A DNA stretch of 5,250 bases from Thermodesulfatator sp. (GTDB lineage: Bacteria; Desulfobacterota; Thermodesulfobacteria; Thermodesulfobacteriales; Thermodesulfobacteriaceae), in contig JALWCD010000161.1 in assembly GCA_027036915.1 (NCBI GenBank), forward strand, positions 1 to 5,250, read 5' to 3'. Positions 1-5,250 of the stretch are shown here, piece after piece. The translations under genes were made by a program, and so were the position numbers. The notes below the pieces were generated by a model. It was not told the origin of the DNA and ran no database searches. It saw only the letters and a program-made list of their open reading frames with translations. Each line of letters opens with the position of its first letter. Position 1 is the stretch's first letter.

Positions 1-847
1 GGATATAGTCCCTGACCGTGAGGTTGCCCGAGACTTCCACCGTAGCATACTCCACGCTTCCCAGGATAGCCTCTCCGCAAACTCTTATGCGGGTCCCCTC
101 GCCGTGAATCAGGCCCTGAACCAGCAGCCGGCCGTCCACCTCTATCTCGGCCTCGTCCTCCACCCCACCCTGGATCTCCACCTCCCCCCTGGCCCAGACC
201 TTAAAACCCCGCCTGACCGAACCGGTGACCGTAAGTTTTTCGCCGCAGAAACGTACGTTCCCGGATTCCCAGTCCACATCCCCTTCCAGGGTATAGACCG
301 GGATCACGGAAAGCTTGCCGTCTTTGTCCACCAGACAGCCGTCTCGTTCGGCAATGAGGACCTCGTTCTGGGCGTCCGGCTTGAGCCCCTCGCCGTAATT
401 GAATTCCACGTCCTTAACCGGGGGCGGAGTGAGCACCTCGCCCCAGACGTTATATCCCGGCTGCCCCGGCCGGGGAGGGATGCGACGCACCACCGGAGTC
501 CCGGCCCTTACCGAGACCACCAGGTTCATCTCGCGCAGGTCCACCCGGTGTTTGTCCACCTTGCGCGGGCCATGAGAAAGATCCACCAGAAATTCCAGAC
601 GGCCGTCCTCTCCGGGCACCGGCGGCTTCCCCCGGGCCACCACCACCCGGCCATCGTCGGTTACCTCCGGCCTCTCAAGCAGCCCCTGCAACCCGAGCCC
701 GGCAAGGTTCTTTCGGAGCTCGGCCCATTCCTCTTCCCCGGGAATACCCCCCTCCAGCCAGGCCTCCATTTCGTCTTTGGAGATCCTGAGAAGGTAACGG
801 TCGTTGAGAGGATAGCCCTTTTTCCTGGCCTCTTCGCGCGCGCTCAC
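1..847 (-). CDS. FapA / DUF342 family protein (N-terminal 282 codons; runs off the left edge)
   Basis: This frame is open from a GTG at 847 to the window edge, giving 282 complete codons without a stop. The C-terminal part lies outside the window. Residues 1-70 are charged and predicted helical. A proline/glycine motif PPVPGEDG is at 75-82 and a second, PPRPGQPGYNVWG, at 124-136. The family-typical block IPVYTLEGDVDWESGNV follows at about 182-198. From about 200 on, short repeated units with regularly spaced Gly, Val and Glu (GSVRRGFKVWARGEVEIQGG type) look like the start of the right-handed beta-helix of FapA/DUF342 proteins. Family members are often over 450 residues and are linked to flagellar assembly, polar localisation or polymer-like assemblies; the role here is not shown by the sequence. 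The start overlaps the plsY stop in a GTGA, with GGAAGGG six bases upstream, so translational coupling is likely. The family call is firm, the function open. Confidence 0.88.
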   Translation of the reverse strand, partial: MSAREEARKKGYPLNDRYLLRISKDEMEAWLEGGIPGEEEWAELRKNLAGLGLQGLLERPEVTDDGRVVVARGKPPVPGEDGRLEFLVDLSHGPRKVDKHRVDLREMNLVVSVRAGTPVVRRIPPRPGQPGYNVWGEVLTPPPVKDVEFNYGEGLKPDAQNEVLIAERDGCLVDKDGKLSVIPVYTLEGDVDWESGNVRFCGEKLTVTGSVRRGFKVWARGEVEIQGGVEDEAEIEVDGRLLVQGLIHGEGTRIRVCGEAILGSVEYATVEVSGNLTVRDYI

Positions 848-1449
848 TTTTTACCCTTCCGCCAGGATTTTTCCTCTCCCCGGAGAAGGCGTTTCAGATT
901 GTCCCGATGTTTGATCCAGATGAGAACGGCCATCACCACGCTCATGGCCACGTAGGCCCGTTCCGCGGAGAAAAGGTAGACCCAGACCGGAGCCAGAAGG
1001 GAGGCCACAAGGGAGCCCACTGAGACATAGCCCGAAAGGGCCACCGCCAGAATGAAGATCGGAAGACTGGCAGCCAGGGCCTGGGGACAGACCACCAGGA
1101 GCACCCCTGCGGAACTGGCCACTCCCTTGCCGCCCCGGAAACGAAGATAGACCGGAAACAGGTGCCCCAGGAAGGCCGCAAGCCCCGTTCCGGCCACCCA
1201 CCAGGGATACCCCGGAACACCGGTCAGCCAGTTCTTGGCCAGCCAGACCGGGAAAACCGCCTTACCCAGATCCAGGACCAGGGTGAGAAAGCCCCATTTC
1301 TTTCCCAGAAGCCGGGCCACATTGGTGGCCCCGGGGTTCCCGGAGCCGGCCCGCCGGGGATCCACCCCGAAGGGACGACAGACCAGAAGGGCAAAGGGTA
1401 TCGAACCCAGAAGGTAGGCCGCTATTAACACTCCCCAGGCTTTTAGCAT
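844..1449 (-). CDS. plsY: Glycerol-3-phosphate acyltransferase PlsY
   Basis: PlsY is the inner-membrane enzyme that transfers an acyl group from acyl phosphate (made by PlsX) to position 1 of glycerol-3-phosphate, giving lysophosphatidic acid, the first step of bacterial phospholipid synthesis. The 201-residue product has the family's usual length. It begins with the characteristic YLLGSIPFA (12-20). Motif 1 is GSGNPGATN (35-43), the glycine-rich motif 2 is RFRGGKGVA (103-111) after GHLFPVY, and motif 3 is HRDNLKRLLRGEE (181-193). Hydrophobic stretches at about 5-25, 53-73, 84-102, 112-138 and 143-178 fit a multi-pass protein. The ATG at 1449 has only a weak upstream AGG about 20 bases away, but it puts the conserved YLLGS at the normal distance. 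It lies 32 bp after the peptidase gene and overlaps the fapA-like start by 4 bp, so a shared transcript is likely. No plsX is in the window. Confidence 0.96.
   Translation of the reverse strand: MLKAWGVLIAAYLLGSIPFALLVCRPFGVDPRRAGSGNPGATNVARLLGKKWGFLTLVLDLGKAVFPVWLAKNWLTGVPGYPWWVAGTGLAAFLGHLFPVYLRFRGGKGVASSAGVLLVVCPQALAASLPIFILAVALSGYVSVGSLVASLLAPVWVYLFSAERAYVAMSVVMAVLIWIKHRDNLKRLLRGEEKSWRKGKK
854..860 (-). promoter_or_regulatory. Ribosome binding site of the fapA-like gene
   Basis: GGAAGGG on the minus strand lies inside the last codons of plsY, six bases before the GTG at 847. It supports the GTG as the true start. It also means ribosomes ending plsY translation stop right on the next start site. 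Confidence 0.65.
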
Positions 1450-1481
1450 TATTTACCGTTTATCAATCCTGGCGACCGAAA

Positions 1482-2864
1482 TCAAGATTTTCGAGGCTCC
1501 TGAGTCTCGAGTTTTTTCCGGATTTTTTCCCGAAGAGGGTCCTCGGGAGGAAGATACCTTAAAGCCTTGCGGTAATGATAATTGGCCACCTTGAAGTCTC
1601 CCTTAAGGGCGAAGTAACGGGCAAACCGATAGTGGGCCTGCCCCTCCCGGCCCATCTCGGAAAGAAGTTTTCCGTAATAGTAGTGAAAGTCCGGCAAATC
1701 TTCCAGCTCCCCGGAAAGTCTTTCAAAACCTTGGAGGGCCTTTTCCCGGAGGTGGCGTTCCTGATAGGTCCGGGTGAGGAGCCACCGGGCCCGCACGTCT
1801 CCGGGGTGTCTGGCCAGATAGGCCTCAAGGAGGCTCTGGGCCCGGGGATAAATTCCGGCCGAAAAATAGACCTCCGCCAGATCCAGCCGAAAATAATCCT
1901 TTTCGGGATAGACTTTTACCACCCATTCCAGTTCCCGCAGAGCCTCCTGGAAGAAACGGGCCCGGGCCAGGGCCATCCCCAGCCCGTAGTGCAGAAGGGG
2001 GTCGTTGGGGGTGTATTTCAGGGCCTCCCGATAGCGCACCACCAGGGTCCCCGGATCGTGGGTCTCGACCTTGAGTCTTACCTGAATACGCCGAAGATAG
2101 AGGGGATCTGCGGGTCGGGATCTCCTTCGGGCATATTTGGCCACCAGAGTCTCGAGATAGGTAATGCGTTCCGGAGGTGCGGGGTGAGTGAGGAGATAAT
2201 TGGGCCCGGTTTCGGTAAGGAGCCAGCGGTGACGGGTGATCTTATTCAAAATGGAAAGGAAGGCCGAGGGATCGTAGCCGGCCCTTAGGAGATATTCGAA
2301 ACCCATGCGATCGGCTTCCTCCTCATCCGCCCGGCTGTAGGCCAGGGCCCGGGTAATGGCCAGCGAGGTGGAGGTTACGGCCAGAGCGCTCCCGGCCCGC
2401 CCTCCTCCCAGGAGAAGCCCGGCGATGGTGACCGCGCCGGTTGCGATCTGGAGACGCTTGAGAGACTCCAGGCGTCGGGCTACATGACGGGCCTGGATAT
2501 GGGCGATCTCGTGGGCCATCACCGCCGCCAGTTCGTCCTCCCGATCCACCTCCTCGATCAGACCCGAGGTCAGAAAGATATAGCCCCCGGGAATGGCAAA
2601 GGCGTTGAGGGTCGAATCCCTGATGACATAAAATTTGAAAGAAAAATACTTCGGTCCGGCGGCCGAAAGAAGCCTTCGGCCGATACCCTCCAGATAGGCC
2701 GAAACCTCCGGATCCTCCACCAGTTCGGCCTGGGCCCGGATCTGGGCGAGAATCTTATGTCCGAGCTTGGCTTCCTCCTCGGGCGAAAGGAGGGCCCGGG
2801 CCGGCTGCCAGCCGGAGATCAAAAAAATCCAGAGAAGGAAGACCACCCTGCTGGCCTTTTTCAC
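1482..2864 (-). CDS. Secreted M48-family zinc metallopeptidase with C-terminal TPR repeats (BepA-like)
   Basis: The 460-residue product starts with a Sec signal peptide: a Lys-Lys n-region, a hydrophobic core (about 7-18) and a likely signal peptidase I cut after ARA at 24. No lipobox cysteine is present. The M48 domain (about 27-245) carries the zinc motif HEIAH at 118-122, with E119 as expected catalytic base. The downstream EEEADRMG (181-188) supplies the third ligand, probably E183. A Gly/Ala-rich hydrophobic segment (about 140-170) matches the plug helices of this family, and THPAPPERI at 226-234 is the usual following motif. About four TPR-like repeats fill 286-440. Length and layout match E. 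coli BepA (YfgC), a periplasmic protease/chaperone that helps outer-membrane protein and LptD assembly; by inference this protein does similar work. The GTG start follows an in-frame TGA six bases upstream and has no clear ribosome binding site. It lies 144 bp after groEL, beyond a terminator, and 32 bp before plsY. Confidence 0.92.
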   Translation of the reverse strand: MKKASRVVFLLWIFLISGWQPARALLSPEEEAKLGHKILAQIRAQAELVEDPEVSAYLEGIGRRLLSAAGPKYFSFKFYVIRDSTLNAFAIPGGYIFLTSGLIEEVDREDELAAVMAHEIAHIQARHVARRLESLKRLQIATGAVTIAGLLLGGGRAGSALAVTSTSLAITRALAYSRADEEEADRMGFEYLLRAGYDPSAFLSILNKITRHRWLLTETGPNYLLTHPAPPERITYLETLVAKYARRRSRPADPLYLRRIQVRLKVETHDPGTLVVRYREALKYTPNDPLLHYGLGMALARARFFQEALRELEWVVKVYPEKDYFRLDLAEVYFSAGIYPRAQSLLEAYLARHPGDVRARWLLTRTYQERHLREKALQGFERLSGELEDLPDFHYYYGKLLSEMGREGQAHYRFARYFALKGDFKVANYHYRKALRYLPPEDPLREKIRKKLETQEPRKS

Positions 2865-2950
2865 AAATCATATCTTAACATCAAAAGGAAATCCGGGCAC
2901 ACTAAAGTTTCCCCGCTGTTCTCCGAGGAAAAATTTGGGGAAGGAGTTCC
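2865..2950 (-). other. Leader region between the groESL terminator and the peptidase gene
   Basis: These 86 bp must hold the promoter of the peptidase-plsY-fapA cluster, unless that cluster is fed by read-through. I see no good sigma70 pair. The closest -10 match is TATGAT at 2872-2867, only two bases before the GTG start and without a recognisable -35. A 6-bp inverted repeat, TTCCCC/GGGGAA (2909-2914 and 2937-2942), is too weak to interpret. The region is more AT-rich than the genes next to it. Confidence 0.4.
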
Positions 2951-2983
2951 AAAAAGAAAAAGCGGGCCCTTGCGGGCCCGCTT
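2951..2983 (-). terminator. Intrinsic (Rho-independent) terminator of groESL
   Basis: Read on the minus strand, a perfect 10-bp stem (AAGCGGGCCC with GGGCCCGCTT) encloses a GCAA tetraloop, a GNRA-type stable loop. It is followed directly by TTTCTTTTT. It begins 26 bases after the groEL stop. On the plus strand the stem is not followed by a T-tract, so it acts in one direction, ending the chaperonin operon before the peptidase gene. Confidence 0.95.
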
Positions 2984-3008
2984 CGGAAACAGGGCTTAGA
3001 GAGAAGTC

Positions 3009-4647
<1,639 letters not shown>

Positions 4648-4667
4648 TATCGAAATTTTTTGAAGTT

Positions 4668-4958
4668 TTATTCTTCGATCACCGCGAGGACGTCATCTTC
4701 CCGCATAATGAGGTATTCCTCGCCTTTAATCTTGACCTCGGTCCCGGCGTATTTACCGAAGAGGATCTTGTCACCCTCCTTGACCGTCAGGGGCTGCTTC
4801 TGGCCGTTTTCCAGAAGCCGGCCGTCCCCCACCGCGATGACCTTCCCCATCACGGGTTTTTCCTTGGCCGTGTCAGGAATGATGATCCCGGATTCCGTCT
4901 TCTCCTCCTCCTCAAGACGCTGAACCAGGATACGATCGTGTAGCGGCTTGATCTTCAT
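4668..4958 (-). CDS. groES: Co-chaperonin GroES (10 kDa subunit)
   Basis: GroES is the heptameric lid that closes the GroEL chamber. The 96-residue product has the normal length (E. coli 97) and begins with the family's typical [20 protein letters not shown]. The mobile loop that contacts GroEL is at about 16-35, with the hydrophobic contact GIII at 24-27. The roof-loop region is around 45-53 ([11 protein letters not shown]). The conserved [22 protein letters not shown] block is at 60-81 and the end is DVLAVIEE. I chose the ATG at 4958 rather than the in-frame GTG at 4976. The AAGGAGGGGG ribosome binding site lies inside the six extra codons of the longer version, and homologues begin at MKIKPL. 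It is first in the groES-groEL operon, under the CIRCE promoter. Confidence 0.98.
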   Translation of the reverse strand: MKIKPLHDRILVQRLEEEEKTESGIIIPDTAKEKPVMGKVIAVGDGRLLENGQKQPLTVKEGDKILFGKYAGTEVKIKGEEYLIMREDDVLAVIEE

Positions 4959-4963
4959 AGCAA

Positions 4964-4973
4964 CCCCCTCCTT
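4964..4973 (-). promoter_or_regulatory. Ribosome binding site that fixes the groES start
   Basis: AAGGAGGGGG on the minus strand ends five bases before the ATG at 4958. It overlaps codons that would be translated if the GTG at 4976 were used, which argues for the ATG. Confidence 0.88.
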
Positions 4974-4987
4974 CACTCAAGATTTTG

Positions 4988-5014
4988 TTAGCACTCGTTT
5001 TGTTCGGCTGCTAA
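4988..5014. promoter_or_regulatory. CIRCE operator (HrcA binding site) of groESL
   Basis: On the plus strand this reads TTAGCACTC, nine bases, then GGCTGCTAA. The CIRCE consensus is TTAGCACTC-N9-GAGTGCTAA. One arm is identical and the other matches 7 of 9; the mismatches are the second and third bases of the inner side. The spacer has the exact canonical length. It lies directly downstream of the -10 element and spans the expected transcription start, 29 bases before the groES ATG. HrcA bound here would block groESL initiation until heat or unfolded-protein stress inactivates it. That mechanism is known for the element; hrcA itself is not in this window. Confidence 0.93.
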
Positions 5015-5040
5015 TATAATCACTGCCCGAGGGCGTGCAA
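5013..5040 (-). promoter_or_regulatory. Probable sigma70-type promoter of groESL
   Basis: On the minus strand, TTGCAC (5040-5035; 3 of 6 positions match TTGACA, including the key TTG) is followed after 16 bases by TATATT (5018-5013; 5 of 6 match TATAAT). Transcription would start near 5006, within CIRCE, giving a leader of about 48 bases. The -10 shares two bases with the operator. The -35 begins only eight bases after the stop codon of the upstream gene. Confidence 0.7.
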
Positions 5041-5048
5041 GAGGGGGG

Positions 5049-5250
5049 TCAGCGCCGGGAGAGGGCCACGATCACGGCCACGAGAAGCACCACCAGAGAG
5101 CTCCAAATAAAAGTGGCTAGATTGAAAGGGAGGTAAGGCAAAACCTCCGGGATGGCGGCTGCCAGGATAGAAGGCAGGGTGAAGAAAAGAATGAAAAGCA
5201 GGGCCTCTCCCAGCTGAAGCTGAAAAAGCCTCCTCAAAGAGGCCAGAGCA
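5049..5250 (-). CDS. Small or C-terminal hydrophobic membrane protein, unknown function (open at the right edge)
   Basis: The frame ends at a TGA (5051-5049) and stays open to the window edge. It is therefore either the C-terminal 66 codons of a larger protein or a complete small protein starting at a TTG at 5237 (62 residues). No ribosome binding site precedes that TTG; an AGGAGG follows it, at codons 2-3, too far from any ATG to set another start. Counted from the TTG, two hydrophobic helices are visible at about 12-33 (ALLFILFFTLPSILAAAIPEVL) and 41-59 (ATFIWSSLVVLLVAVIVAL). They are joined by a short Pro-rich turn, and the chain ends in Ser-Arg-Arg. I recognise no family and propose no function. 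Amino-acid composition and the absence of stops support real coding; the true start is uncertain. Confidence 0.6.
   Translation of the reverse strand, partial: ALASLRRLFQLQLGEALLFILFFTLPSILAAAIPEVLPYLPFNLATFIWSSLVVLLVAVIVALSRR

Noticed and set aside
104..955. Plus-strand open frame of 283 codons opposite the fapA-like gene and the end of plsY
   Set aside because: The minus strand carries clear DUF342 and PlsY motifs, while the plus-strand product is rich in Pro, His and Arg with no recognisable domain.
2909..2942. TTCCCC/GGGGAA inverted repeat in the groEL-peptidase gap
   Set aside because: Only six base pairs with a 22-base loop; expected by chance, with no T-tract or known operator pattern.
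1575..2999. Plus-strand frames at 1575-2288 and 2484-2999 opposite the peptidase gene
   Set aside because: They are shadows of the M48/TPR coding sequence; the second also runs through the groEL terminator. Neither has domain features or a plausible ribosome binding site.
4959..4976. Longer groES version starting at the GTG at 4976
   Set aside because: The extra codons consist of the ribosome binding site of the ATG at 4958, and GroES proteins begin at the MKIKPL-type N-terminus.
5015..5020. Perfect TATAAT on the plus strand
   Set aside because: No -35 match is found 15-19 bases upstream and no plus-strand gene follows. The match comes from the AT-rich -10 of the minus-strand groESL promoter.
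5025..5034. GCCCGAGGGC palindrome between the groESL -35 and -10
   Set aside because: The loop would have only two bases and no T-tract follows, so it is not a terminator. It is simply part of the promoter spacer, and I cannot link it to a known regulator.

Overview
The window is compact, GC-rich bacterial chromosome, and every gene I can support lies on the minus strand, so transcription runs from high to low coordinates. The gene content suggests a diderm (outer-membrane) bacterium. There is a secreted BepA-like M48 peptidase with TPR repeats, a FapA (DUF342) family protein, the bacterial acyltransferase PlsY, and a groESL operon under a CIRCE operator, the site bound by the HrcA repressor. 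Charge-rich proteins and the chaperonin sequence would fit a (possibly thermophilic) Desulfobacterota or Thermodesulfobacteria-like lineage. That placement is only an impression from the sequence.

In the order of transcription: the window opens inside, or just upstream of, a small hydrophobic two-helix membrane protein whose frame is open to the right edge (5250-5049). Eight bases after its stop codon comes a sigma70-like promoter (5040-5013). A CIRCE inverted repeat with one perfect and one degenerate arm (4988-5014) follows at once. groES (4958-4668) and groEL (4634-3009) come next, 33 bp apart, each with a strong ribosome binding site. The chaperonin operon ends in a textbook intrinsic terminator: a perfect 10-bp stem, a GCAA loop and a U-tract (2983-2951).

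After the terminator a second, envelope-related cluster begins: the BepA-like peptidase (2864-1482), plsY (1449-844) and fapA-like (847 to the left edge, partial). Gaps are 32 bp and then a 4-bp GTGA stop/start overlap, so these three probably form one transcription unit. I see no convincing promoter for it in the 80 bp between the terminator and the peptidase start.

Functionally, groESL supplies the cytosolic folding chamber, made heat- and stress-responsive by HrcA/CIRCE. The downstream cluster combines outer-membrane protein quality control (peptidase), the first acylation step of phospholipid synthesis (PlsY) and a polymer-forming FapA-type protein. No mobile element, CRISPR array, tRNA, rRNA or clearly new system is visible. 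There is no gene-free stretch over 300 bases. The unusual points are modest: a GroEL tail without GGM repeats, an asymmetric CIRCE, and an unclear start and promoter for the peptidase gene.
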